In this document: one piece after another, positions 43,242 through 52,422 of the stretch
Position numbering within the stretch: position 1 is the stretch's first letter
Layout of the letters: each line of letters opens with the position of its first letter
Assembly: GCF_900104355.1 (NCBI RefSeq)
Contig: NZ_FNIY01000008.1
Span: 1 to 64,000, forward strand
From: Phyllobacterium sp. OV277
GTDB lineage: Bacteria > Pseudomonadota > Alphaproteobacteria > Rhizobiales > Rhizobiaceae
DNA: 64,000 bases
Direction: 5' to 3'
The notes under the pieces: generated by a model
What the model saw: the letters and a program-made list of their open reading frames with translations, nothing else
Databases searched by the model: none
Told to the model about the DNA's origin: nothing
Position numbers and translations under genes: made by a program

Positions 43242-44029
43242 TTGCCCTTGAACTCCGGCTTGCGCTTTTCAAGGAACGCGCCGACGCCCTCGGCATAATC
43301 CGCGGTGCGGCCAGCCTCACGTTGCAGGTCGCGTTCAAGGTCAAGCTGTTCGTCCAACGTGTTGGTTGCTGCGGCCTGAATGGCACGCTTCGTCATGCCG
43401 AGGCCCCTGGTGGGACCAGCGGCAAGACGAGTGGACAGTGCGGTTGCTTCTTCCATCAGCTTGTCATCATCCACGGCGCGCCAGATCAGGCCCCATTCAG
43501 CGGCGGTTTCCGCACCGAGCGGTTCGGCGGTCAGCATTAATGCCTTGGCACGCGCCTCACCGATGAGCTGCGGCAGGCTCCATGTACCGCCGGAATCCGG
43601 TACAAGACCGATCTTGGCAAATGCCTGGATGAAGCGGGCCGAGCGCGCGGCAAGCGTGATGTCGCAGGCGAAAGCGATGTTGGCACCGGCACCAGCGGCA
43701 ACACCGTTGACTGCGCAGATGACAGGTTTTTCGAGGCTGCGAATGAGCCGCAGCAGCGGATTGTAAAAAGTTTCGATCGTGTGGCCGAGATCGGGCATTG
43801 CGCCCTTGCGCGGGTCACGGTCGCCAAGATCCTGACCAGCACTGAAGCCGCGACCGGCGCCGGTCAGCAGCACAGCGCGCACGTCCGCATCCGCATGAGC
43901 CCGCTCAAAACCGGCACGTAGCGCAAGATGCATTTCATCGTTGAAGGCATTGAGCTTGTCCGGGCGATTCAGCGTGAGGCGCAAAACGCCATCGACAAGC
44001 GCCGACAGAATTGTATCAGAATCGGACAT
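43238..44029 (-). CDS. paaG: 1,2-epoxyphenylacetyl-CoA isomerase
   Basis: 263 residues, crotonase fold: GAGRGFSAGQDLGDRDPRKG, VNGVAAGAGANIAFACDI (oxyanion loop), and FAKIGLVPDSGGTWSLPQLIG with the catalytic Asp of PaaG. It converts the ring-epoxide to oxepin-CoA and later shifts the double bond in the ring-opened product. GGGAGG lies upstream. First gene of the minus-strand paa operon, divergent from paaN across the 44083-44096 operator. Confidence 0.95.
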   Translation of the reverse strand: MSDSDTILSALVDGVLRLTLNRPDKLNAFNDEMHLALRAGFERAHADADVRAVLLTGAGRGFSAGQDLGDRDPRKGAMPDLGHTIETFYNPLLRLIRSLEKPVICAVNGVAAGAGANIAFACDITLAARSARFIQAFAKIGLVPDSGGTWSLPQLIGEARAKALMLTAEPLGAETAAEWGLIWRAVDDDKLMEEATALSTRLAAGPTRGLGMTKRAIQAAATNTLDEQLDLERDLQREAGRTADYAEGVGAFLEKRKPEFKGK

Positions 44030-44082
44030 ATTTCCTCCCTGTCACCCTTCCCAGCGGTGACTGTAAAAAAACTCTTGCATAA

Positions 44083-44096
44083 ACCGACCGGTCAGT
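44083..44096. promoter_or_regulatory. TetR-type operator between divergent paaG and paaN
   Basis: ACCGACCGGTCAGT is a 14-base palindrome with one mismatch and resembles the site at the paaA promoter. A minus-strand TTGACT (complement of 44094-44099) overlaps it, so binding should block paaG transcription and probably paaN as well. Confidence 0.65.
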
Positions 44097-44131
44097 CAAT
44101 TATAAATGCAATGACTGGGAGGGAGCCAGAG

Positions 44132-45790
44132 ATGACAGGACTTTTCGAGCGGCATCAAGTGACGCTGCAGGCTGCACTTGATGCGGCTGCCAAGCGCGAC
44201 TACTGGTCCGCCTATCCCGAAGTGCCGAGTGGCAAGATCTATGGCGAAACCGCCAGAGACGATGGTCTTGCCACCTACGAGGCACGGCTCGGAAAATCCT
44301 TTGATCTGCCCGGACATCCGGCGGAAAGTTCGGTTGGCGCGGAAGTTTCGCCTTATGGTCCGTCGCTCGGTATCACCTATCCGGCCGCGTCGGTTGACAT
44401 GCTAGTCGCTGCCTCGCGGGTTGCCGCCCGGCAATGGGGGAGCGCCACGCCAGAAGTGCGCACCGGCATCTGTCTCGAAATCCTCGCCCGTCTTAATGCT
44501 CGCAGCTTCGAAATGGCGAATGCTGTCATGCATACAACCGGTCAGGCTTTCGCCATGGCCTTTCAGGCTGGCGGCCCACATGCACAGGATCGTGGCCTCG
44601 AAGCAGTTGCCTATGCCTATGCCGAGATGAGCCGCACACCAACTGAGGCAATTTGGACGAAGCCGCAGGGGAAAAGCGAGCCAATCATTCTGGAAAAGCA
44701 CTGGCGTATCATGCCCCGCGGTGTTGCGCTCGTTATCGGCTGCAATACTTTTCCGACCTGGAATAGCTATCCGGGCCTCTTCGCCAGCCTTGCGACCGGC
44801 AATACCATCATCGTGAAGCCGCATCCGGCGGCGATCCTGCCGCTCGCCATCACTGTTGAAGTTATCAGGCAGGTGCTGATGGAAGAAGGCTTTGCCGCTG
44901 ATACCGTGCTGCTTGCGGCTGATGCGACAGGTTCCGAGATCACAAAAAATCTCGTTCAGCATCCCTCGATTTCAATAATCGATTACACTGGTTCAAATAG
45001 TTTTGGCAGCTGGGTGCGCGCCAATGCCCGTGATGCCGATGTCTATACGGAAGAGGCGGGTGTCAATTCGATTGTCATCGGCGCTACCGACAATTTTGCC
45101 GGCATGTGCAGCAATATCGCCTTTTCGCTTGCTCTCTACAGTGGCCAGATGTGCACTGCGCCGCAAAATATTTTCGTGCCACAGGACGGCATCGGGACGG
45201 ATGAAGGCCACAAGAGCTTCGATGAGGTTGCAGCCGGTATCGCCGCTGCGGTCGACGAGTTGCTGGCCGACCCGGCCCGCGCCGCCGGTGTCTGTGGTGC
45301 AATTGCCAATCCCGCCACGCTCGCCCGTATAGCCACGGCCCGTTCGCTGGGCCGCATCGTGCGTGACTCCGCGCCGGTCGAAGGTCTTTCGCAAGCGCGT
45401 ACCGCGACGCCGCTGATCCTCGCCGTCGAGGCAAATGAAGAATCCTATGCCGAAGAACGTTTCGGGCCAATCACCTTTATCGTTGCTGTCGATGACGTCA
45501 CCGACGGTGTGAACCGTGCGGCCGAACTTGCCGAGCGCAAAGGGGCCATCACAGCTGCGCTTTACGAGACCGGCGAGGCGCGCATTCTTGCTGCTGCTGA
45601 TCGTTTCGCCGCAGCGGGTGTCAATCTCTCGGTCAATCTGACTGGCGGCATCTACGTCAATCAGAGCGCCGCTTTCAGTGATTTCCACGTTACCGGTGCC
45701 AATCCGGCAGGCAATGCAAGCCTGACGGATACGGCTTTTGTTGCAAACCGGTTCCGCGTGGTGATGTGGCGTCGCCCAATAGCGGCGTGA
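44132..45790 (+). CDS. paaN: Phenylacetate degradation protein PaaN (aldehyde dehydrogenase family)
   Basis: 552 residues. Characteristic PaaN opening (LFERHQVTLQAALDAAAKRDYWSAYPEVPSGKIYG), nucleotide-binding NTIIVKPHPAAILPLA, catalytic Cys in YSGQMCTAPQN. PaaN is an ALDH-type protein thought to act as semialdehyde dehydrogenase in organisms lacking the PaaZ ALDH domain; here both occur. ATG 44132 is chosen for GGGAGGG upstream. First gene of the transport operon that follows, 45 bases before the binding-protein gene. Confidence 0.93.
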   Translation: MTGLFERHQVTLQAALDAAAKRDYWSAYPEVPSGKIYGETARDDGLATYEARLGKSFDLPGHPAESSVGAEVSPYGPSLGITYPAASVDMLVAASRVAARQWGSATPEVRTGICLEILARLNARSFEMANAVMHTTGQAFAMAFQAGGPHAQDRGLEAVAYAYAEMSRTPTEAIWTKPQGKSEPIILEKHWRIMPRGVALVIGCNTFPTWNSYPGLFASLATGNTIIVKPHPAAILPLAITVEVIRQVLMEEGFAADTVLLAADATGSEITKNLVQHPSISIIDYTGSNSFGSWVRANARDADVYTEEAGVNSIVIGATDNFAGMCSNIAFSLALYSGQMCTAPQNIFVPQDGIGTDEGHKSFDEVAAGIAAAVDELLADPARAAGVCGAIANPATLARIATARSLGRIVRDSAPVEGLSQARTATPLILAVEANEESYAEERFGPITFIVAVDDVTDGVNRAAELAERKGAITAALYETGEARILAAADRFAAAGVNLSVNLTGGIYVNQSAAFSDFHVTGANPAGNASLTDTAFVANRFRVVMWRRPIAA

Positions 45791-45835
45791 GGGGAATTTC
45801 AATCTAAACCGTTTTTCTTGGGAGGAGAAACCAGC

Positions 45836-46984
45836 ATGAACTTTAACAGAAACACCGCACTTGCAAGCTCGCTCGCGCTTGTACTCGGCTTTGCCACACC
45901 TGTTTTCGCCGACATTAAAATCGGCTCGACCATTTCTGAAACCGGACCGGCCTCGTTCCTTGGCGATCCGGAAGCCAAGACGCTGAAAATGCTGGTTGAG
46001 GAAATCAATGCAGCTGGCGGCGTCAATGGCGAGAAGATCAATCTTATCCTCTATGATGATGGCGGCGATCCGAACAAGGCACGCACATTTGCCACCCGTC
46101 TGGTCGAGGATGACAAGGTTGTCGCCGTCATCGGCGGCACGACGACCGGTACGTCTATGGCAATCATACCGGTTTTCGAAGATGCGGAAATCCCCTTCAT
46201 CTCGCTTGCTGGCGCAATCGAAATTATCGATCCCGTCCGCCCGCACACTTTCAAGACACCGCACACGGATCGCATGGCCTGTGCAAAGATCTTCGAGGAC
46301 ATGAAGAAGAATGGCATCACCAAGATCGGCATGATCTCCGGGTCTGACGGGTTCGGCGCTTCAATGCACAAGCAGTGCCTTCAGATCATCGGCGAGTACG
46401 GTATCCAGGTTCTGGCCGACGAAACCTATAGCCCAGCGGATGCCGACATGACGCCGCAACTGACCAACATCAAGAGCAAGGCGGGTGTCCAGGCGGTATT
46501 GAACCCCGGCTTCGGTCAGGGCCCGGCGATCGTCACGCGTAACTATGCCCAGCTTGCACTCGGTCTGCCGCTCTACCAGTCGCATGGCGTTGCTTCCGAT
46601 GGCTTCATCGAGCTTGCCGGAGCAAAAGCTGCGGAAGGCGTGCGCCTGCCCGGCACCGCTCTGCTCGTCGCTAGCCTCCTGCCGGAGAATGATCCGCAGC
46701 GTTCTGTCGTCGTTGCCTATAAAGCAGCCTATGAGAAGGCAACCGGCAAGCCAGTCTCGACCTTCGGCGGTTATGCCCATGATGCACTGCGTATCCTCGT
46801 GGATGCGATTAAGCGGGCGGGCAGCACTGAGCCATCTGCGATCCGCGATGCAATTGAGGGAACGCACGGTCTGGTCGGCACAACCGGCACGGTCACGATG
46901 TCGGCGAAAGACCATCTTGGCCTTGATCTCTCGGCATTCCGTATGCTGCGGATCGAAAACGGCGGCTGGAAGATCGTCGAATAA
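45836..46984 (+). CDS. ABC transporter substrate-binding protein, branched-chain amino acid/aromatic type
   Basis: 382 residues. Signal peptide NRNTALASSLALVLGFATPVFA, then DIKIGSTISETGPASFLGDP, a type I periplasmic binding protein of the LivJ/PaaT-like family. It sits between paaN and the permease genes, so it most likely binds phenylacetate or a related aromatic acid rather than amino acids. GGAGGAGA precedes ATG 45836. Confidence 0.9.
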   Translation: MNFNRNTALASSLALVLGFATPVFADIKIGSTISETGPASFLGDPEAKTLKMLVEEINAAGGVNGEKINLILYDDGGDPNKARTFATRLVEDDKVVAVIGGTTTGTSMAIIPVFEDAEIPFISLAGAIEIIDPVRPHTFKTPHTDRMACAKIFEDMKKNGITKIGMISGSDGFGASMHKQCLQIIGEYGIQVLADETYSPADADMTPQLTNIKSKAGVQAVLNPGFGQGPAIVTRNYAQLALGLPLYQSHGVASDGFIELAGAKAAEGVRLPGTALLVASLLPENDPQRSVVVAYKAAYEKATGKPVSTFGGYAHDALRILVDAIKRAGSTEPSAIRDAIEGTHGLVGTTGTVTMSAKDHLGLDLSAFRMLRIENGGWKIVE

Positions 46985-47055
46985 TCGGACCGTACCGCTG
47001 GCCTGCGCCATAAAGGTGTAAGCCAGCGGAACTGTCGCGCGAAGTGGAGGCATCC

Positions 47056-47928
47056 ATGCCCGAATTCCTGCAATTCCTTCTGTCCGGGATCACCGTCGGC
47101 GCTGTTTATGCGCTTGTCGCTCTCGGCTTCACGATCATCTACAACGCATCAGGTGTCGTGAATTTCGCCCAGGGCGAATTTGTCATGCTTGGCGGTATGA
47201 TCACCGTTTTCACATATGCTGCCGGTCTGCCGCTTCCACTTGCCGCGCTCATAGCCATTCTCGCAACGGCAGCGATCGGTGTTGCGCTCAACACATTGGC
47301 GATCGCGCCCGCACGCGGCGCTCCGGTTGTCTCGCTGATCATCATCACTATCGGCGCATCCATCCTCATTCGCGGTGCCACGCAGCTCGTCTTCGACAAG
47401 CAGCTTCACCGCTTTCCGGCCTTCTCAGGCGACACACCGATTGCGATTGGCGGCGCTACGATCCTGCCACAGAGCCTCTGGGTTATATCAGGTGCGTTCG
47501 CCATTTTCCTCCTCCTTTGGTTGTTCTTCACCCGCACCCTGATTGGCCGTGCGGTGCTGGCGACCGCCAACAACCGCGTTGCCGCTCAACTCGTCGGCAT
47601 CAACACCAATTTTGTGATGACGCTTTCCTTCGCCATGTCCGCCGCCATCGGTGCACTCGCTGGCGTGCTGGTGACGCCGATCACCCTCACAAGCTACAAT
47701 ATCGGCCTCGCCTTTGCGTTGAAGGGCTTTGCCGCCGCCATGATTGGCGGCATGGGCAATCCGAAGGGCGCGCTTGTCGGTGGCCTGCTGCTTGGCATTC
47801 TGGAAGCGATGACAGCAGGTTACATCAGCTCTCAGTATAAGGATGCGACCGCCTTTATTGTCATCCTCGTCGTGCTCTTTGCCATGCCGCAGGGCCTTTT
47901 CGGCAGTAAATCGACGGATCGGGTATGA
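47056..47928 (+). CDS. ABC transporter permease, LivH family
   Basis: 290 residues, 8 or so membrane helices, with the LivH opening FLQFLLSGITVGAVYALVALGFTIIYNASGVVNFAQGEF. It forms the transmembrane channel with the LivM homologue downstream. GTGGAGG precedes ATG 47056. The stop overlaps the next start by 4 bases (ATGA). Confidence 0.93.
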   Translation: MPEFLQFLLSGITVGAVYALVALGFTIIYNASGVVNFAQGEFVMLGGMITVFTYAAGLPLPLAALIAILATAAIGVALNTLAIAPARGAPVVSLIIITIGASILIRGATQLVFDKQLHRFPAFSGDTPIAIGGATILPQSLWVISGAFAIFLLLWLFFTRTLIGRAVLATANNRVAAQLVGINTNFVMTLSFAMSAAIGALAGVLVTPITLTSYNIGLAFALKGFAAAMIGGMGNPKGALVGGLLLGILEAMTAGYISSQYKDATAFIVILVVLFAMPQGLFGSKSTDRV

Positions 47929-48887
47929 TCATGCGGCCATCAAACAAGGTAGTCACCCTCGTCATCCTCGCTGCGATCATCCTGATCGCACCGATCTTCT
48001 TTCCGTCCTCCTATTATTTCCGCGTCGGTTCGCTAATTTTCGTCAACGGCCTTGCGGTTACCGGTCTCGTCATCCTGTTGGGCTATGCCGGTCAGATCAG
48101 CCTCGGCCATGCGGGCTTTGTTGGCATTGGAGCCTATGCCTGCGCACTGGCGCCTGTTCATCTCGGGCTGCATCCGGCGCTCGCCGCCATACTCGGTGCG
48201 TTCCTCTCAGCGGTCATTGCCTTCCTTGTTGGCCGCCCGATCCTGCGGCTCAAGGGCTATTATCTGGCCGTTGCAAGCCTCGGTTTCGGTATCCTCGTCT
48301 CCATGGTGCTGTCGAACGAGGCACAACTGACCGGCGGGCCGGATGGCATGCCGGTGCCGGAGCTTGGGCTCCGCGCTGGCCTAAAGACCATTGGCATTGA
48401 TCTTTCCAACACCGAGTTCTGGTATGCCTTGTCGGGTCTCGTGCTGGTCGTTGGTGCCTGGCTTGCGCTTAATCTCTATGACAGCTCGACCGGTCGCGCG
48501 CTCAGGGCATTGCATGGCTCGGAGGTTGCCGCCCGCACGGTTGGTATCGACGTCGCGCACTACAAGTTGCAGGCTTTCATCATCTCGGCTGTTTATGCCT
48601 CCGTCTCCGGCTCACTGCTGGCGCTTCAGAACAAGTTCGTCACGCCAGATATTGCAGGTTTCCTGCATTCGATCGAGATGGTCACCATGGCTGTGCTCGG
48701 CGGTGCAGGTTCGGTGTTTGGTGCCATTCTCGGCGGCGCTATCCTGACCACGCTGCCGCAGGTGCTGACCGTCTTTCAGGAATACGAACAGCTCATGCTC
48801 GGCCTCATCATGATGCTCGTCATGATCTTCATGCGCGAGGGCCTGCTGCCAGCCATCGCACGTCGCTTGCGAGGGAGGGGAGAATGA
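47925..48887 (+). CDS. ABC transporter permease, LivM family
   Basis: 320 residues; GLAVTGLVILLGYAGQISLGHAGFVGIGAY is the LivM signature, with about nine helices and VTMAVLGGAGSVFGAILGG near the end. Its start overlaps the LivH stop and its stop overlaps the LivG start by 4 bases each. A second in-frame ATG lies at 47931. Confidence 0.93.
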   Translation: MIMRPSNKVVTLVILAAIILIAPIFFPSSYYFRVGSLIFVNGLAVTGLVILLGYAGQISLGHAGFVGIGAYACALAPVHLGLHPALAAILGAFLSAVIAFLVGRPILRLKGYYLAVASLGFGILVSMVLSNEAQLTGGPDGMPVPELGLRAGLKTIGIDLSNTEFWYALSGLVLVVGAWLALNLYDSSTGRALRALHGSEVAARTVGIDVAHYKLQAFIISAVYASVSGSLLALQNKFVTPDIAGFLHSIEMVTMAVLGGAGSVFGAILGGAILTTLPQVLTVFQEYEQLMLGLIMMLVMIFMREGLLPAIARRLRGRGE

Positions 48888-49669
48888 GCCTGCTTCAGAT
48901 CGAAGGTCTTGGCATTGATTTTGGTGGACTGCGCGCCGTCAATGATGTCGGGTTCTCCTTGAAACCGGGTGAGATCGTCTCTGTGATCGGCCCCAATGGT
49001 GCGGGCAAGACAACGCTCTTCAACATGATCTCCGGGATCTATGCACCGTCGCGTGGTCGCGTGGTGCTTGATGGTGAGGATGTCACCCGCCTTCCGCCGC
49101 ATCTTCTTGCCCGTCGCGGTCTGTCGCGCACGTTCCAGAACCTGCAGATATTCCAGTCGATGACGGTGCTGGAAAATGCTGTTGCTGGCCATCATCTGCA
49201 TGATCGTGGTTCGGTATTTGCAGATCTCCTCGCACTGCCTGCCTCGCGCCGCCGCACACGCGCATCGGAGGCGAGCGCCCGGGCGTTGCTCGATCGGGTC
49301 GGCCTTGGCAGAGCTTGCCAACAGGAGGCAGGCTCACTCTCCTACGGGGCGCTGAAGCGTCTGGAGATCGCCCGGGCGCTGGCGCTGAAGCCTCGCGTGC
49401 TGCTGCTTGATGAACCGGCCGCTGGCTGCAATGCCGTCGAGACGGAAGAAATCGATCATCTGATCGCTCAGGTGGCTGATGAAGGCGTGTCGATCCTGCT
49501 TGTGGAGCACGACATGAAAATGGTGATGCGCATTTCCAATCATATCGTTGTGCTTGATCACGGCGAAAAGATCGCCGAGGGCGAACCGGCGGCGATTTCA
49601 CGCAATGCGCGTGTCATCGAAGCCTATCTTGGTGCGCAGGCGACGGAGGTTCAAAATGCTGACGGTTGA
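48884..49669 (+). CDS. ABC transporter ATP-binding protein, LivG family
   Basis: 261 residues. Walker A GPNGAGKTTLFN, signature LSYGALKRLEIARALA (family norm LSYGEQRRLEIA), Walker B VLLLDEPAAGCN and H-loop VEHDMKMVM. LDEPAAGCNAVET in place of the usual LDEPAAGLNPxET is a small oddity. It overlaps the next gene by 14 bases. Confidence 0.93.
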   Translation: MSLLQIEGLGIDFGGLRAVNDVGFSLKPGEIVSVIGPNGAGKTTLFNMISGIYAPSRGRVVLDGEDVTRLPPHLLARRGLSRTFQNLQIFQSMTVLENAVAGHHLHDRGSVFADLLALPASRRRTRASEASARALLDRVGLGRACQQEAGSLSYGALKRLEIARALALKPRVLLLDEPAAGCNAVETEEIDHLIAQVADEGVSILLVEHDMKMVMRISNHIVVLDHGEKIAEGEPAAISRNARVIEAYLGAQATEVQNADG

Positions 49670-50357
49670 AGGACTGCGTTCGCGTTATGGCCGCATCGAG
49701 GTGTTGCATGGCATCGATATCGAGGTGGCTTCCGGCGAGATAGTGACCGTTGTTGGCGCCAATGGTGCCGGAAAGACAACTTTGCTCAAATGCCTCTCCG
49801 GCATCCAGCCGGTCTCGGCGGGCTCTATCCTCTTTCGCGGAGAGACACTGACCACTGTGCCAGCGCACGCCCGCGTGCGCCGCGGCCTTGCCCAGTCGCC
49901 TGAAGGCAGGCAGATTTTCACCAATCTGACTGTTGAGGAGAACCTGCGCCTCGGCGCCTATGTCTTCGCCGATGCCAAGGTGGATACCGATATGCAGGAC
50001 GCCTTCACCATGTTCCCGATCCTCAAGGAGAAGCGGAACCTTGCGGCCGGCGGGCTTTCCGGTGGTCAACAGCAGATGCTGGCAATCGCCCGAGCGCTTA
50101 TGGCGCGGCCTTCCTGCCTGCTTCTCGACGAGCCAAGCATGGGCCTCGCGCCGATCCTCGTTGCGCAGATATTTGATGTGGTGAAGAACATGAAGGCGCT
50201 TGACGTCACTGTTCTCCTCGTCGAACAGAACGCATTCGGCGCGCTTTCCATCGCCGATCGTGGTTATGTGATGGAGACGGGACACGTCACCCTATCAGGC
50301 CCGGCAGCTGAACTGATCACCGACGAACGCATCCGCGCCGCTTATCTGGGAATATGA
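49656..50357 (+). CDS. ABC transporter ATP-binding protein, LivF family
   Basis: 233 residues from ATG 49656. Walker A GANGAGKTTLLK, signature LSGGQQQMLAIARALM, Walker B LLLDEPSMGLAP, and VLLVEQNAFGALSIADRGYVMETG are all LivF-like. A longer in-frame extension to 49548 lies inside livG and is rejected. Ends 4 bases before the next gene. Confidence 0.93.
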   Translation: MLTVEGLRSRYGRIEVLHGIDIEVASGEIVTVVGANGAGKTTLLKCLSGIQPVSAGSILFRGETLTTVPAHARVRRGLAQSPEGRQIFTNLTVEENLRLGAYVFADAKVDTDMQDAFTMFPILKEKRNLAAGGLSGGQQQMLAIARALMARPSCLLLDEPSMGLAPILVAQIFDVVKNMKALDVTVLLVEQNAFGALSIADRGYVMETGHVTLSGPAAELITDERIRAAYLGI

Positions 50358-50361
50358 GAGC

Positions 50362-52422
50362 ATGACCGTTACAATCACACGCGAAGGCGCTATCGCCGTC
50401 GTCACCGTCGACAATCCTCCCGTCAACGCATTGTCGCAAGCGCTTCGCCAAAGTCTCGTCGAAGCGGTGGCGGCACTCGATGCGGACGTTTCCGTGAAAG
50501 CTGTCGTCTTACTCTGTGCCGGTCGTACCTTCATCGCCGGTGCGGATGTCAACGAGTTCGGCAAGCCGCCACTGCCGCCACATTTGCCTGACGTGGTCAC
50601 GTATATCGAAGCTGCGAAAAAGCCGTGGATCGCGGCTGTTCATGGCAGCGCGCTTGGTGGTGGTCTCGAAGTTGCGCTCGGCTGTGCTTATCGCGTCGCT
50701 GTTTCCTCCGCCAGCCTCGGCCTGCCGGAGGTGAAACTGGGCATTATCCCCGGCGCTGGCGGTACGGTACGCCTGCCGCGCCTGATCGGTCCTGCGGCAA
50801 CTGTCGATCTTGTGACGAGCGGTAGTCCCGTTGGGGCAAAGAAGGCGGAGGCGTTGGGCCTTGTTGACACGTTGATCGATAGTGATCTGCGTATCGGTGC
50901 GATTGCCTTTGCCAACAGCGTTGCCGATAAGCCTTTGCCACAACCGATTTCCAGTCGGACAGTCCCGGCAGTGGATGCTGGCTTCTGGGAAAGCGCGCAA
51001 ATGGCGGTCTCCGCAAAGGCCAAGCGGGAAGTCGCGCCTCTGCGGGCGCTCGCCTCCATCCGCAACGCATGCGAAGCGGATTTTGCCAGCGCCATGGCCT
51101 TTGAGCGTGAAACCTTTCTGAACCTTCGTGGCTCCCCGCAGGCGGCGGCCCTGCGTCACGTTTTCTTTGCCGAGCGCGCCGCACCGCGTCCGCCCGAGCT
51201 TGCGGGTGTGAAGCCGCGTGAGATCCGCTCGGCAGCGATCATCGGCGGCGGCACCATGGGTGCCGGTATTGCTGCGGCTCTACGGGATGCCGGTCTGCCG
51301 ATCATCCTTGTCGAGCGGGACGGGGTGGCCGTCGAGCGCGGTCTTGCCAATATCCGCGCTATCTACGAGGGCTCGGTAAAACGTGGGCGCATCTCGGAAG
51401 AGGTCGCAGTGGATCGTATGGCCGGTGTCACTGGCAGCGACGATTATGGATTGCTCGCTAACATAGACCTTGTCATTGAGGCCGTCTTCGAAGACATCAC
51501 CGTCAAGCATGCTGTGTTTGCGAAACTCTCGGATGTCTGCCGTCCAGATGCGGTGCTTGCCACCAACACGTCTTATCTTGATCCGGGCCAAATCAGCGAG
51601 GGCATAGCGCAGCCGGAACGGTTCCTTGGTCTGCACTTTTTCAGCCCCGCCCATATCATGAAGCTGCTGGAAATCGTGCCTACGGAGACAACGGCGCCGG
51701 AAGTTCTGGCGACCGGCTTCGCACTGGCCCGCCTGCTTGGAAAGATCCCGGTTCGCGCTGGCATCTGCGATGGATTCATCGGCAATCGCATCCTGAAGGT
51801 CACGCGCGCGCAGGCCGAACGGCTTTTGCTATCCGGCGCGACGCCGTCTGCCATTGATGCCGCCATGCGCTCCTTTGGCCTGCCGATGGGGCCTTTTGAG
51901 GCGCAGGACCTTGGCGGCCTCGACATCGCCGCGTTCCAGCGCAAGGCTGCCCGCGTTCGCGGGGAAATGCCCTTTGCTCCGATCGCCGATCGGCTCTGTG
52001 CCATCGAACGCTTTGGCCAGAAGTCTGGAGGAGGCTGGTATGACTACCAGCCCGGTGAACGCGCGCCGCTTCCGTCGGCAATTGTCGCTGGTATCATTGC
52101 CAGAGAAGCTGGCGGATGGCCGCAGCGGCCTTGGGACGAAGCATCGATCGTGGACGCTATCGTCCTGCCGATGGTCAATGAGGCGGCCCGCATTCTGGAG
52201 GAACACGTGGCACTGCGTGCCGCCGATATCGATCTCGTCAAGATACACGGTTACGGCTTCCCGCGCTGGCGCGGTGGACCGATGCACTATGCCGAGGCGC
52301 GGGGTCTTATCGAGGTTTTGTCAGCGATTGACGAACTGTCCGCCGAAGGGCTTGCTGACCAGCCAAGCGAAGGGCTGCGAAGTGCTGCACAAGCCGGTGG
52401 TTTTTCAGGACTTGCCGGCTAG
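50362..52422 (+). CDS. Fused enoyl-CoA hydratase / 3-hydroxyacyl-CoA dehydrogenase (FadJ-like; probable PaaF+PaaH role)
   Basis: 686 residues. The N-terminal crotonase domain (1-190) has the oxyanion motifs CAGRTFIAGADVNEF and HGSALGGGLEVALGC and both catalytic Glu regions (GLPEVKLGIIPGAGGTVRLPR). The NAD-binding domain starts at about 290 (AAIIGGGTMGAGIAAALRDAG), with HFFSPAHIMKLLEIVP and a C-terminal HAD domain. In place of separate PaaF and PaaH it should hydrate 2,3-dehydroadipyl-CoA and oxidise 3-hydroxyadipyl-CoA. It closes the paaN-transport operon and its end overlaps convergent paaX by 4 bases. Confidence 0.92.
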   Translation: MTVTITREGAIAVVTVDNPPVNALSQALRQSLVEAVAALDADVSVKAVVLLCAGRTFIAGADVNEFGKPPLPPHLPDVVTYIEAAKKPWIAAVHGSALGGGLEVALGCAYRVAVSSASLGLPEVKLGIIPGAGGTVRLPRLIGPAATVDLVTSGSPVGAKKAEALGLVDTLIDSDLRIGAIAFANSVADKPLPQPISSRTVPAVDAGFWESAQMAVSAKAKREVAPLRALASIRNACEADFASAMAFERETFLNLRGSPQAAALRHVFFAERAAPRPPELAGVKPREIRSAAIIGGGTMGAGIAAALRDAGLPIILVERDGVAVERGLANIRAIYEGSVKRGRISEEVAVDRMAGVTGSDDYGLLANIDLVIEAVFEDITVKHAVFAKLSDVCRPDAVLATNTSYLDPGQISEGIAQPERFLGLHFFSPAHIMKLLEIVPTETTAPEVLATGFALARLLGKIPVRAGICDGFIGNRILKVTRAQAERLLLSGATPSAIDAAMRSFGLPMGPFEAQDLGGLDIAAFQRKAARVRGEMPFAPIADRLCAIERFGQKSGGGWYDYQPGERAPLPSAIVAGIIAREAGGWPQRPWDEASIVDAIVLPMVNEAARILEEHVALRAADIDLVKIHGYGFPRWRGGPMHYAEARGLIEVLSAIDELSAEGLADQPSEGLRSAAQAGGFSGLAG

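Noticed and set aside
44993-46264. A 423-codon minus-strand frame opposite paaN and the binding protein
   Set aside because: It crosses two clear genes in antisense, with no signal or family; a high-GC shadow frame.
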